Source of the DNA: an uncultured Alistipes sp.
GTDB lineage: Bacteria; Bacteroidota; Bacteroidia; Bacteroidales; Rikenellaceae
Assembly: GCA_910583985.1 (NCBI GenBank)
Contig: CAJTYA010000004.1
Coordinates: 93,083 to 157,082, forward strand
Length of the DNA stretch: 64,000 nucleotides
Direction: 5' to 3'
Shown one piece after another: positions 16,424-28,167 of the stretch; positions within the stretch are counted from its first letter, which is position 1; every line of letters starts with the position of its first letter. The notes under the pieces are model-generated. The model did not search any database and had not been told where the DNA came from. It was given only the letters and a program-made list of their open reading frames with translations. The translations under genes were made by a program, and so were the position numbers.

Positions 16424-16936
16424 TTATTTCATCATCTTGTCGAGCGTCTTTTTCAGCGTGGCGATGTCCTGCTGGTACGAGAGAATATCCTGCTCGTGGT
16501 CGAGCTCGTCTTCGAGAATCTCGACAGCCATCTTGGCGGTCGTGTAGTCGATGCCGTCGGTGTAGTCGGCGATGTCCCGATAGCGCTCGATGGCGCAACG
16601 TTCGGAACGCAGATTCTGTTCGAGAATCGTTTCGACATAGGGATCGGTGGGCGCTTCGTAACGGCACCGGGCCATGCGGGTCCACTGGTCGGGACTCAAC
16701 ACCGGCGTGCCTCCGAGCTGTACGATGCGCGTAACCAGCTTGACGGCATGCGACAGTTCTTCGTCGGCGTGTTCGAGCAGTTCCGCCTCGATCTCGCTCC
16801 GCATAGGGCCTTCGATCACCCGTGCGCCGATCCAGTATTGGTAGTAGGCGAGCCATTCCTCGCACAATGCTCCGTTGAGCATTTCGATCAGTTTCTGAAC
16901 GTCCAAGTTCAACACTTCCGCTGTTTCCTGTTTCAT
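16424..16936 (-). CDS. Ferritin-like / bacterioferritin-type diiron protein
   Basis: A 170-residue four-helix protein. Iron-ligand patterns are present: E26/E27 in LCEEWLAYYQYW, E54 with ELLEHADEELSHA (E59/E60 and H63), then E112 in SERCAIERYRD and a final DELDHEQD (E143 and H147 in the ExxxH pattern). This fits the bacterioferritin/Dps-like superfamily. No haem-ligand Met could be assigned. It probably stores or detoxifies iron. It lies 136 bases after mqnC on the same strand. The start is set by homology at MKQETAEVLNLD; the open frame continues upstream without support. Confidence 0.8.
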   Translation of the reverse strand: MKQETAEVLNLDVQKLIEMLNGALCEEWLAYYQYWIGARVIEGPMRSEIEAELLEHADEELSHAVKLVTRIVQLGGTPVLSPDQWTRMARCRYEAPTDPYVETILEQNLRSERCAIERYRDIADYTDGIDYTTAKMAVEILEDELDHEQDILSYQQDIATLKKTLDKMMK

Positions 16937-17072
16937 AGTTTCGCTGTTTTTAGTAAAGACAGTACGAAACCCGGCACAAAGACCGTGCGACAGGCACCCG
17001 GACAGACGAAAAGAACGATAAGACAGACCGTTCGGCACGACCGAAAGCGAAACGAAGCAGCGCCCCGACGAC

Positions 17073-18167
17073 TCAGCGAAGGTCCCGGAAGCGGTAGAGC
17101 TGGTCGCGCAGGCGGGGTTCGAATCCCGCCTCGCGGATGGCCCGCCGGATGCCCTCCGCATCGAAAGCGTTCGAGGCACCGGCCGACGACACAACGTTCT
17201 CCTCGATCATGATCGACCCCATGTCGTTCGCTCCGGCATGCAGCGCTATCTGCGCCGTAGCCTTGCCCACCGTGAGCCACGAGGCCTGAATGTTGGGAAT
17301 GTTGTACAACACGATCCGGCTCAGGGCGATGAGACGCAGGTATTCGAGCGGAGAGAAATGCGTGATGACGCCCTCGCGTTCGAGCTCGGTGCCGGTGCTG
17401 CGGAAAATCCACGGGATGAAAGCCAGAAAACCGGGCTTGCCCTCCGGACACCGCGCCTGCAGGTCGCGGATCCGAAGCAGGTGCTCCACACGCTGGACCG
17501 GCGTCTCCACATGGCCGTACATCATCGTGGCCGAAGCGGGCAAGCCGAGCCGATGGGCCGTGTGCATCACCTCGATCCAGCGGTCGGCGTCGGGTTTGCC
17601 CGGCGAAATCCGTTTCCGCACCGCGTTGTCGAGAATTTCGGCGCCGGCGCCGGGCAGCGAGTCGAGACCCGCATCCATCAATCGCCGAAGCGTCGTCTCG
17701 TCGTCCAGCGAACTGATGCGGGCGATGTGCGCCACTTCGGGGGCTCCCAGCGCATGCAGCCGCACGGAAGGATAGCGTCTTTTGAGTTCCCGGAACAGGT
17801 TTTCATAGAAGACGATGTCGAGCCGGGGATGGAGCCCGCCCTGCAGGAGCAACTGGTCGCCGCCGAGCGCCAGCATCTCCTCGATCTTCTCGGCATACTG
17901 TTCGATCGTCGTCACATAGGCGCGGTCCGTCTCGTGGAGCTTGCAATGGAAATTGCAGAATTTGCAACCGGAAATGCAGACATTGGTGACGTTGACGTTG
18001 CGGTCGATCTGCCACGTGACGGTACGGCCGGGCACATGCTTTTGCCGGAGCTCCCACGCCAGTGCGCAGAGCTCGCCCAGCGGAGCCTTTTCGTAGAGCG
18101 TTTCCGCCTCACGGCGGCTCAACGGTTCGAGGCGCAGGGCCTTCGCATAAACGGGATCGTAATTCAT
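17073..18167 (-). CDS. mqnC: Cyclic dehypoxanthinyl futalosine synthase MqnC
   Basis: A 364-residue radical-SAM enzyme of the futalosine menaquinone pathway. The cluster cysteines are C64, C68 and C71 in NVCISGCKFCNF. C-terminal blocks (FIPWIFRSTGTELEREG and GANDMGSIMIEENVVSSAGA) are characteristic of MqnC rather than MqnE or CofH. Length is normal. It points to menaquinone made through futalosine instead of the MenFDHCBEA route used by Bacteroides. No other mqn gene is in the window. A ferredoxin gene lies 250 bases upstream on the same strand. Confidence 0.9.
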   Translation of the reverse strand: MNYDPVYAKALRLEPLSRREAETLYEKAPLGELCALAWELRQKHVPGRTVTWQIDRNVNVTNVCISGCKFCNFHCKLHETDRAYVTTIEQYAEKIEEMLALGGDQLLLQGGLHPRLDIVFYENLFRELKRRYPSVRLHALGAPEVAHIARISSLDDETTLRRLMDAGLDSLPGAGAEILDNAVRKRISPGKPDADRWIEVMHTAHRLGLPASATMMYGHVETPVQRVEHLLRIRDLQARCPEGKPGFLAFIPWIFRSTGTELEREGVITHFSPLEYLRLIALSRIVLYNIPNIQASWLTVGKATAQIALHAGANDMGSIMIEENVVSSAGASNAFDAEGIRRAIREAGFEPRLRDQLYRFRDLR

Positions 18168-18367
18168 CGGAGAAAATGCGGATTAAAAGGAAACGGATGC
18201 GGACGGACCGGAGCCTCCGACCGTGTTTGCGACGTCGGATCGTCCCGGCTTTCGGCCGTGCCGGCAAGGCGACCGGTCCCGAACGTCCGGGACGAAAGAC
18301 GTCCCAAGGACGCGACCGGCACCCCTCCGGCGGCCTTTCGCAGCGCTCGGAGGGCGGGCAAAACGAC

Positions 18368-18399
18368 AAAACCGCTCCCCGTCGCCGGGAAACGGTTTT
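18368..18399 (-). terminator. Terminator of the ferredoxin gene
   Basis: AAAACCG and CGGTTTT flank an inner CCC/GGG stem. It lies 22 bases past the ferredoxin stop codon, with the T-run inside the 3' arm on the minus strand. Confidence 0.7.
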
Positions 18400-18420
18400 A
18401 TCCTCGACAAGAGGCTTTAC

Positions 18421-18594
18421 TTATTCTGCGAGGTGGATGGATTCGGTCGGGCACACATCGGCGCACGTTCCGCATTCCGTACACATGCTGGCGTCGATTA
18501 CATATACGTCGCCCGGAGAGATCGCTTCCACAGGACATTCGTCGATACAGGTTCCGCAAGCGGTACAGGTATCTTCACTGATTTTGTAAGCCAT
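18421..18594 (-). CDS. 2[4Fe-4S] ferredoxin
   Basis: A 57-residue bacterial-type ferredoxin. Two classic CxxCxxCxxxCP motifs are present: C10, C13, C16, C20 and C38, C41, C44, C48. Length (55-60) is exactly that of clostridial-type ferredoxins. It would shuttle low-potential electrons in the cytoplasm, for example to radical-SAM enzymes, pyruvate:ferredoxin oxidoreductase or a hydrogenase. Its own -7 box lies 39 bases upstream and a terminator follows, so it is a single-gene unit next to mqnC. Confidence 0.97.
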   Translation of the reverse strand: MAYKISEDTCTACGTCIDECPVEAISPGDVYVIDASMCTECGTCADVCPTESIHLAE

Positions 18595-18633
18595 TTTCGT
18601 TTTGTTTAAAGTTATGTAGTAAAATTACGGATG

Positions 18634-18641
18634 CAAATATA
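18634..18641 (-). promoter_or_regulatory. -7 box (TATATTTG) for the ferredoxin gene
   Basis: An exact match on the minus strand within an AT-rich patch. Confidence 0.75.
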
Positions 18642-18997
18642 AAATTATTATCCGAGCGAGTCAAGCGACCGCAGGAAATTTATCGGGAGCGCGGTACCGC
18701 CTCCTCCGCAGTCTTCTCATCGACAAACCGAAACGCCCGCCGCAGCGAAAGAAGCGACGCGAAAGCGAAAAACAGACAAGGCAGGCCGCCCGGATTGTGT
18801 TCCGCTCCGCAGGCGACGCGCTCCGAGAAGGCACCGCATGTTTCCGTCGTCCCGAAGCGACCGTCGTGTCCGCCCGGTCCAACGGCCTGCCGCATGAATA
18901 GCGGGCACTCCGCTCCGGTGAATCCGTAAAGAAAATGCAGGGACACGGCAGAACATCGCCGTCTCTGAACGTCGCCCCGCTCTGCCGCAGCATGCGG
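18642..18997. other. Gene-free interval
   Basis: Between the ferredoxin promoter and the end of the M20 gene. No terminator for the methionine operon is evident and nothing else is recognised. Confidence 0.5.
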
Positions 18998-20185
18998 TCA
19001 GTTCCCTCTGCCGGCCAGCGCCACCGCCAGCGACGCCATCGTGACGACACCATAATCCAGCGCCCGTTCGTCGGGATCGAAAAGAGCGGTATGGAGTCCC
19101 CCCGCCGTCCCGCCGGGACGGGCGACGCCAAGCCGGAAAAAAAGGCTCGGATAGCGTTCCGTGTAATATCCGAAATCTTCGGCCGTCATCCTGAGGGCCA
19201 ACTCCTCGATGTTTCCGGAGCCCCACAACCCGGCGGCGACTTTCCGGGCGCACGCCGTGAGCGACGGATCGTTCACCACGCAGGGGTAGCCTCCCGGCGC
19301 GATGTCCACCTCGGCCGAGGTATCGTAGGCCGCGGCCGTGGCTTCGGCGATCGTGCGGATGCGCTCTTTGGCCCGCGCGCGCCAAGCCTCGTCCATCGTT
19401 CTGAGCGTGCCCTCCATACGGACTTCGGCGGGAATGACGTTCGTCGCGCCGTCGGCAATCACCTTCCCGAACGACAGCACCGTAGGAATCCGGCTGTCCG
19501 CATGGCGGGAAACGACCTGCTGCAAGGCCATAAGGACGGCAGCCGAGGCCACGACCGGATCGGTCAGCGTATGGGGCAGCGCGCCGTGTCCGCCGGTGCC
19601 GCGCACGGCGATGCGGATTTCGTCGCTCGACGCCATGTATCGTCCGGCACGGAACCCTAATCGGCCGACCGGCATTTCGGCCGCGACATGCTCGCCGACG
19701 AAAGCCCGCACGTCGTAATCCCGGAAGGGGTCCTCGGCCAGCACGAGCGACGCGCCGCCGGGACAAAGCTCCTCGCCGGGCTGGAACAGCCCGAAAACGG
19801 TTCCCTCGAACGAGGCCCGATGCCGGTTGAGCACGAGCAGCGCGCCCAGCAGGCAGGCCGTATGGATGTCGTGTCCGCAGGCGTGCATGACGCCGGGACG
19901 GCGCGATGCAAATTCGAGTCCGGTCTTCTCCTCGATGGGCAGGGCGTCCATATCGGCGCGCAGCACGACGCAGCGTTTCGGGTCGCCCGTGCCCTCGATC
20001 CGGGCCAGCAGGCCCGTACCGGCGACGGGCCGGAACGCGATGCCCGCCTCGGTCAGTTTTTCGGCGATGCGCCGCGAAGTTTCGTGCTCCTCGAACGAAA
20101 GTTCGGGACAGGCGTGGAGCGTCCGGCGGAACCGGAGCACGTCGTCCGAAAATTCGCGGGCCGTCTTCTTGATGCTGTCGTACAT
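18998..20185 (-). CDS. M20-family amidohydrolase/peptidase
   Basis: A 395-residue zinc hydrolase of the M20D group (hippurate/indole-acetyl-amino-acid hydrolase-like). Metal-site motifs in order: RADMDALPIEEKTG, HACGHDIHTA, QPGEELCPGG, the dimerisation-domain block GTGGHGALPHTLTDP, and a C-terminal MTAEDFGYY. It has no signal peptide and is probably cytoplasmic, cleaving N-acyl amino acids. It is last in the cyclotransferase-metH-metF-M20 row, 40 bases after metF. The ATG at 20185 (MYDSIKKTAREF) was preferred to one at 20224, which nearly abuts the metF stop. Confidence 0.9.
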   Translation of the reverse strand: MYDSIKKTAREFSDDVLRFRRTLHACPELSFEEHETSRRIAEKLTEAGIAFRPVAGTGLLARIEGTGDPKRCVVLRADMDALPIEEKTGLEFASRRPGVMHACGHDIHTACLLGALLVLNRHRASFEGTVFGLFQPGEELCPGGASLVLAEDPFRDYDVRAFVGEHVAAEMPVGRLGFRAGRYMASSDEIRIAVRGTGGHGALPHTLTDPVVASAAVLMALQQVVSRHADSRIPTVLSFGKVIADGATNVIPAEVRMEGTLRTMDEAWRARAKERIRTIAEATAAAYDTSAEVDIAPGGYPCVVNDPSLTACARKVAAGLWGSGNIEELALRMTAEDFGYYTERYPSLFFRLGVARPGGTAGGLHTALFDPDERALDYGVVTMASLAVALAGRGN

Positions 20186-20225
20186 GATTCGTCGGTTTGT
20201 CGCCGGACCCGAAGTCCGGCACATA

Positions 20226-21188
20226 TCAAAACAGGGCTTTGGCGATCTTCACGATGCTGTCCGTCTTGCTCATCGTGTAGAAATGCAGGACCGGAATGCC
20301 GGCGGCAAGCAGCTCCCGCCCTTGAGCGACGGCCCATTCGATGCCCGCCTCGCGCACCTGCGCGTTCGTCTCGCAGCGCTCTACTTCCCGGACGAGCTCC
20401 GCAGGCAGATCGACATGGAAAATCTGCGGCAGCATCGTCAGCTGCGACTTCGTGGCGAAAGGCTTGAGGCCCGGAATGATCGGGATCGTGATGCCCGCGG
20501 CGCGGCAGTCGTCGATGAACGCGAAGATCTTCGAGTTGTCGAAACTCATCTGCGTAAGGATGTAATCGGCCCCGGCATCGACCTTCTCCTTGAGCCGGCG
20601 CAGGTCTTCCTGCCGGTTGGGCGCTTCGGCATGTTTTTCGGGATAGCCGGCCACGCCGATGCAGAAATGCGAATGATGGCACTCGTCCACCTCCCCGTCG
20701 ATGAAGACGCCCCGGTTCATGCGGTCGATCTGCCGGACGAGGTCCGAGGCATGGGCATGACCGTCGGGATGGACGCGGAAAGTGTTCTCGCCCCGCAGGT
20801 TGTCGCCCCGGATGGCCAGCACGTTATGGACGCCCAGAAAGTCGAGGTCGATGAGCGCGTCCTCGATGTCGTAGCGCGACTGCCCGCCGCAGATCATGTG
20901 CGGCACCACCTCCCATCCGTAGCGCTTCATGATGGCGGCCGAAATGCCCACGGTACCCGGCCGGCGGCGCACCGTATGGCGTTCGAGCAGGCCGTTTTCG
21001 CGCTCGGTATACTTCACGTCCTCGCGATGATAGGTGACGTTGATGTAGGCCGGCGAAAATTCGCGCAGCGGGTCGAGCGCGTCGAAAATCCGCTGCGTGC
21101 CCTCCCCCTTCAGCGGAGGGAGCAGCTCCACGGCCAGACGGGGCGTTTTCTTGTCCGTCGCTTCACGGACGATGTCGGTGATGTGCAT
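20226..21188 (-). CDS. metF: 5,10-methylenetetrahydrofolate reductase
   Basis: A 320-residue flavoenzyme that reduces methylenetetrahydrofolate to 5-methyltetrahydrofolate, the methyl donor for MetH. The sequence is typical of MetF: the early VELLPPLKGEG, the central ALRGDN-like block (LAIRGDNLRGE), a YILTQMSFDN segment, and the closing AGIPVLHFYTMSKTDS. Length is as expected (about 300-320). It lies 21 bases after metH, so the two consecutive steps of the methyl cycle are made together. Confidence 0.97.
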   Translation of the reverse strand: MHITDIVREATDKKTPRLAVELLPPLKGEGTQRIFDALDPLREFSPAYINVTYHREDVKYTERENGLLERHTVRRRPGTVGISAAIMKRYGWEVVPHMICGGQSRYDIEDALIDLDFLGVHNVLAIRGDNLRGENTFRVHPDGHAHASDLVRQIDRMNRGVFIDGEVDECHHSHFCIGVAGYPEKHAEAPNRQEDLRRLKEKVDAGADYILTQMSFDNSKIFAFIDDCRAAGITIPIIPGLKPFATKSQLTMLPQIFHVDLPAELVREVERCETNAQVREAGIEWAVAQGRELLAAGIPVLHFYTMSKTDSIVKIAKALF

Positions 21189-21209
21189 ATGTCCAGTAAG
21201 TTCGTTTCG

Positions 21210-24875
<3,666 letters not shown>

Positions 24876-24942
24876 TCGTTCCGTTCCTACGCGTCCGCAG
24901 CCGGAAAAGAGCGGCGTCCGGACGCACCTGCCGGAGCAGGGG

Positions 24943-26040
24943 TTATTCCTTGACTGTCGAAATTTCGAACAGCTTGTTCCAGTTTTTCCCGGTCACGAAG
25001 ATGCGGCCGTTCTCCGCATCGTAGGCGATTCCGTTGAGCACGTCGGTCGTCGCATCGACGTCCGCCTCGGAGAGCAGACCGCTCATGTCGACGATCCCCG
25101 TCACGACGCCCGTCCGCGGGTCGATGCGCACGATCGTGTCGGTCGTGTAGACGTTGGCCCACAGCTCGCCGTCGATCCACTCCATCTCGTTGATGTAGGG
25201 CACCTTGCTGCGGTCCGTATAGACTTCGATGGTCCGCAGGCGCCGGAATCCTTCGGGGTCGATCACGTGGATCTTCTCGCTGCCGTCGCTCATGTACAGA
25301 TACCGGCCGTCGGTGGCCAGCCCCCAGCCTTCGCCGGCATAGCCGAACTCGCCCGTCTTTTCGAACGTCCCGGCATCGTAGACCAGCGCCTTGTTGTTCT
25401 GCCACGTGAGCAGGTAGAACTTCCCGTCGAGCAGGGCCAGCCCTTCGCCGAAAAGCTCTGCATCCAGCGGCTCGGTTTTCAGCGCCTTTCCGGTGGAGAG
25501 GTCGATCTTGTACAGGGCCGACCGGCCTTCGATGCCCGTGCTTTCGTACAGGCAGCCGTCGTGCCAGAGCAGGCCTTGGGTGTAGTGCCCCCTGTCGTGC
25601 GGAAAAACGTTCCTGACCCGGTAGCCGTACAGCGAAGGGGCCTCGGCGGCCAGCACGGTAAACTCGCCCGTGCGGCTCTCGCTCCGGCCGTCGAGATAGG
25701 CGGTGAGCCGGTAGATGAGCCGCCCCACGGGATGATCCTTCGCCACGGCATACTCGTATCCCGCCGTGTCGAGGGCGGCGATCCGTCTCTCGCCGATGCT
25801 CAGCACGACGCTGTCGGCACGGGCTCCCTCCTTGAGCGCGAAGGCGATGCGCTGCACGTCGCCCTGCCGTACCGTATGGCCGTACACGGGCGACACGCTC
25901 CCGATGACCGAAAGTCCGGCCTCGGCGGAAGCCTCCCCCTCCGGGCGTGCGTCGGACGGCGCGCCGCCCCTTCCGGCGCATGCACCGAGCAGGGCCGAAA
26001 GCGCTGCGAGGACGGATAATAGGCTTTTTCTCACATTCAT
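24943..26040 (-). CDS. Glutaminyl-peptide cyclotransferase-like lipoprotein
   Basis: A 365-residue lipoprotein (lipobox ALLGAC, C21). After a linker and an Ig-like segment (about 45-130), residues about 140-360 form a beta-propeller of the plant/bacterial glutamine cyclotransferase family, with repeated YTQGLLWHDGCLYESTG-like blades and the family block EMEWIDGELWANVY. It would convert N-terminal Gln to pyroglutamate on exported peptides. The leading Ig-like part is an addition to the basic enzyme. It heads the metH-metF-M20 row; the promoter at 26065 fixes the start at MNVRKSLL rather than an earlier ATG. Confidence 0.88.
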   Translation of the reverse strand: MNVRKSLLSVLAALSALLGACAGRGGAPSDARPEGEASAEAGLSVIGSVSPVYGHTVRQGDVQRIAFALKEGARADSVVLSIGERRIAALDTAGYEYAVAKDHPVGRLIYRLTAYLDGRSESRTGEFTVLAAEAPSLYGYRVRNVFPHDRGHYTQGLLWHDGCLYESTGIEGRSALYKIDLSTGKALKTEPLDAELFGEGLALLDGKFYLLTWQNNKALVYDAGTFEKTGEFGYAGEGWGLATDGRYLYMSDGSEKIHVIDPEGFRRLRTIEVYTDRSKVPYINEMEWIDGELWANVYTTDTIVRIDPRTGVVTGIVDMSGLLSEADVDATTDVLNGIAYDAENGRIFVTGKNWNKLFEISTVKE

Positions 26041-26064
26041 GGAATATCTGTCTGTGTATCGTGC

Positions 26065-26072
26065 CAAAGGTA
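26065..26072 (-). promoter_or_regulatory. -7 box (TACCTTTG) for the cyclotransferase-metH-metF-M20 row
   Basis: An exact match on the minus strand, 24 bases before the ATG at 26040. It faces away from the serS promoter only 11 bases off. Confidence 0.75.
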
Positions 26073-26083
26073 CAAAAAATTAG

Positions 26084-26091
26084 TATCTTTG
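26084..26091 (+). promoter_or_regulatory. -7 box (TATCTTTG) for serS
   Basis: An exact match giving a leader of about 135 bases. I see no T-box specifier or stem in that leader. Confidence 0.65.
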
Positions 26092-26232
26092 CCGAGTCGC
26101 CCCGAAAACGGGACCGGTCCTGCGACGACGCTCTCTCTTCGGAAAACGGACCGTAAAAGCGTCGCACAGAAACCGTTGCAATGTCCGTTGCGTTCCGGAG
26201 GGTCGTATCATCCGATAAAAATTTAACAAATA

Positions 26233-27501
26233 ATGCTGACATTAAAGCAAATCAGGGAAAACAAAGCGTTCACGCTCGAACGTCTCGCCGTCAAAGGCGT
26301 GGACGCCGCCGAAGCGGTCGAGAAGATCGAAAGGCTGGACGACGAACGCAAGTCGATTCAGGGACAGTTGGACGAGCTGCTGGCTCAGCAGAACGCCGTG
26401 GCCAAGGAAGTGGGCATGCTCTTCAAACAGGGACGCCGGGAGGAAGCCGAAGCGGCCAAAGGCAAGACGGCCGCCCTGAAGGAAGCCTCGCGCGAACTGG
26501 ACGAAAAGCTCCGCAAAGCGGAAGCCGAACTCAACGCCGTGATCGTCACGCTGCCCAACTTCCCCTGCAAGGACGTGCCCCACGGACGGACGGCGGCCGA
26601 CAACGTGATCGTGCGCACGGGCGGCAAGAATCCCGAACTCGAAAACGCGCTGCCCCACTGGGAGCTGGCCCGCAAATACGACATCATCGACTTCGAACTG
26701 GGCGTGAAGCTCACCGGCGCCGGATTCCCCGTCTACAAGGGACAGGGATCGGCCCTGCAAAGAGCCCTCATCTCGTTTTTCCTCGACTGCAACACGGCGG
26801 CCGGATACACCGAAATCATGCCTCCGCTGATGGTCAACGAGGCTTCGGGCTTCGGCACGGGCCAGTTGCCCGACAAGGAGGGACAGATGTACCACGTAGG
26901 CGTGGACAACTTCTACCTGATCCCCACGGCCGAGGTACCCGTGACGAACATCTTCCGCGACGTGATTCTCGACGAGTCGGACTTCCCGGTCAAGATGACG
27001 GCTTACACGCCCTGTTTCCGACGCGAAGCGGGCTCTTACGGCAAGGACGTGCGCGGCCTCAACCGCCTGCACCAGTTCGACAAGGTCGAAATCGTGCAGA
27101 TCGCCCACCCCGATAAATCCTACGAAGCGCTGGAGGGCATGATCGCCCACGTGGAAAGCATCGTGCAGAAACTCGAACTCCCCTACCGCATTCTCCGTCT
27201 CTGCGGCGGCGACATGAGCTTCACCTCGGCCATCACCTACGACTTCGAGGTCTACTCGGCGGCGCAGGGTCGCTGGCTCGAAGTCTCCTCGGTATCGAAC
27301 TTCGAATCGTTCCAGGCCAACCGCCTCAAGCTGCGCTACCGCGACGCCCGCAAAAAGACGCAGTTGGCCCATACGCTCAACGGCAGCTCGCTGGCTCTGC
27401 CCCGCATCGTGGCCGCTCTGCTGGAAAACAACCAGACGCCCGAAGGCATCCGCATTCCCGCCGCGCTGGTTCCCTACACCCGCTTCGAGATGATCCGGTA
27501 G
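26233..27501 (+). CDS. serS: Seryl-tRNA synthetase
   Basis: A 422-residue class II synthetase charging tRNA-Ser. Residues 1-110 form the long antiparallel coiled coil that grips the tRNA variable arm. Motif 2 is CFRREAGSYGKDVRGLNRLHQF, shown here in two halves (CFRREAGSYG and RGLNRLHQF), and motif 3 is SSLALPRIVAALLENNQ near the C-terminus. Length is normal. It has its own promoter and a strong terminator, so it is a single-gene transcript with a rather long 5' leader. Confidence 0.98.
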   Translation: MLTLKQIRENKAFTLERLAVKGVDAAEAVEKIERLDDERKSIQGQLDELLAQQNAVAKEVGMLFKQGRREEAEAAKGKTAALKEASRELDEKLRKAEAELNAVIVTLPNFPCKDVPHGRTAADNVIVRTGGKNPELENALPHWELARKYDIIDFELGVKLTGAGFPVYKGQGSALQRALISFFLDCNTAAGYTEIMPPLMVNEASGFGTGQLPDKEGQMYHVGVDNFYLIPTAEVPVTNIFRDVILDESDFPVKMTAYTPCFRREAGSYGKDVRGLNRLHQFDKVEIVQIAHPDKSYEALEGMIAHVESIVQKLELPYRILRLCGGDMSFTSAITYDFEVYSAAQGRWLEVSSVSNFESFQANRLKLRYRDARKKTQLAHTLNGSSLALPRIVAALLENNQTPEGIRIPAALVPYTRFEMIR

Positions 27502-27524
27502 CAACTTTCCGAACCCGATACGAA

Positions 27525-27561
27525 CGCTGCCGTCCGCATTCCGCGGACGGCAGCGTTTTTT
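27525..27561 (+). terminator. Intrinsic terminator of serS
   Basis: A perfect 13-bp stem with a five-base loop, followed by six T residues, 23 bases after the stop. Confidence 0.95.
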
Positions 27562-28090
27562 CCACCTTCTCGCAGGACGACGAGCGGCCCGATCCGACGC
27601 ATCCCGCACGAGTCCGAAACGAAGCGGGCCATACCGAAAGCGCCTCGTGCCGGCATCTTCGCAAAAAACGAAGCGATTTCGGGCGCAGGACCTTCCCCGC
27701 TCTCCGGACCGCTTTCCACGCCGGCCTCCTTTCCCTCCGGACGAAAAACCCTTCACCACGCAGCCGACGCCCCGAAACCCGTCGGCCGCAGATCGACGCG
27801 ACAGCGCGCGGCAAATCCTTATCCGACAATCCGCCACACCTTCCGACCGAAGCGACGGACGCCGAGGCTGCGAAAGCGATACAAACACCTCCCTTTCAGG
27901 ATAACCGGCACAGGACCAAATTGCCGAATCGGACCGGCTTTTTCATAGAAAAACGGCACGCAGACGCCTGCCTTGTCCGGCACAAGAAACGGCCAGGGCT
28001 ATCGGAAATTTCGGGAAGCAGCGCCGTTCGGTGCGTCCTGCCCGACGGTAGGGGAAACGGCAGGGGGTCGCAGTTACCGGGCGACTCCAT
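27562..28090. other. Gene-free interval
   Basis: About 530 bases between converging serS and the DEAD-box gene. Slightly lower GC near 27900-27960, but no convincing frame, repeat or RNA. Confidence 0.55.
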
Positions 28091-28125
28091 GAAAAAACGG
28101 AACGATCCTTACCGGATCGTTCCGT
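28091..28125 (-). terminator. Intrinsic terminator of the DEAD-box gene
   Basis: A 12-bp stem (ACGGAACGATCC and complement) followed by six T residues on the minus strand. Confidence 0.92.
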
Positions 28126-28167
28126 TTCGTATTTCGAAAGGGAAAGTGCCGTACTGCACCGGCCGCA

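Noticed and set aside
17085..17140. tRNA-like sequence (GGTAGAGC then GGGGTTCGAATCCC)
   Set aside because: It lies within the 3' end of mqnC, encodes conserved residues there, and has no room for an anticodon arm between the two arms.
24876..24942. Cobalamin or SAM riboswitch before metH
   Set aside because: The gap is only 67 bases, lies inside the operon and lacks the conserved cores of those riboswitches.
26092..26232. T-box riboswitch before serS
   Set aside because: The leader is long enough, but no T-box consensus, specifier loop or terminator stem is visible.
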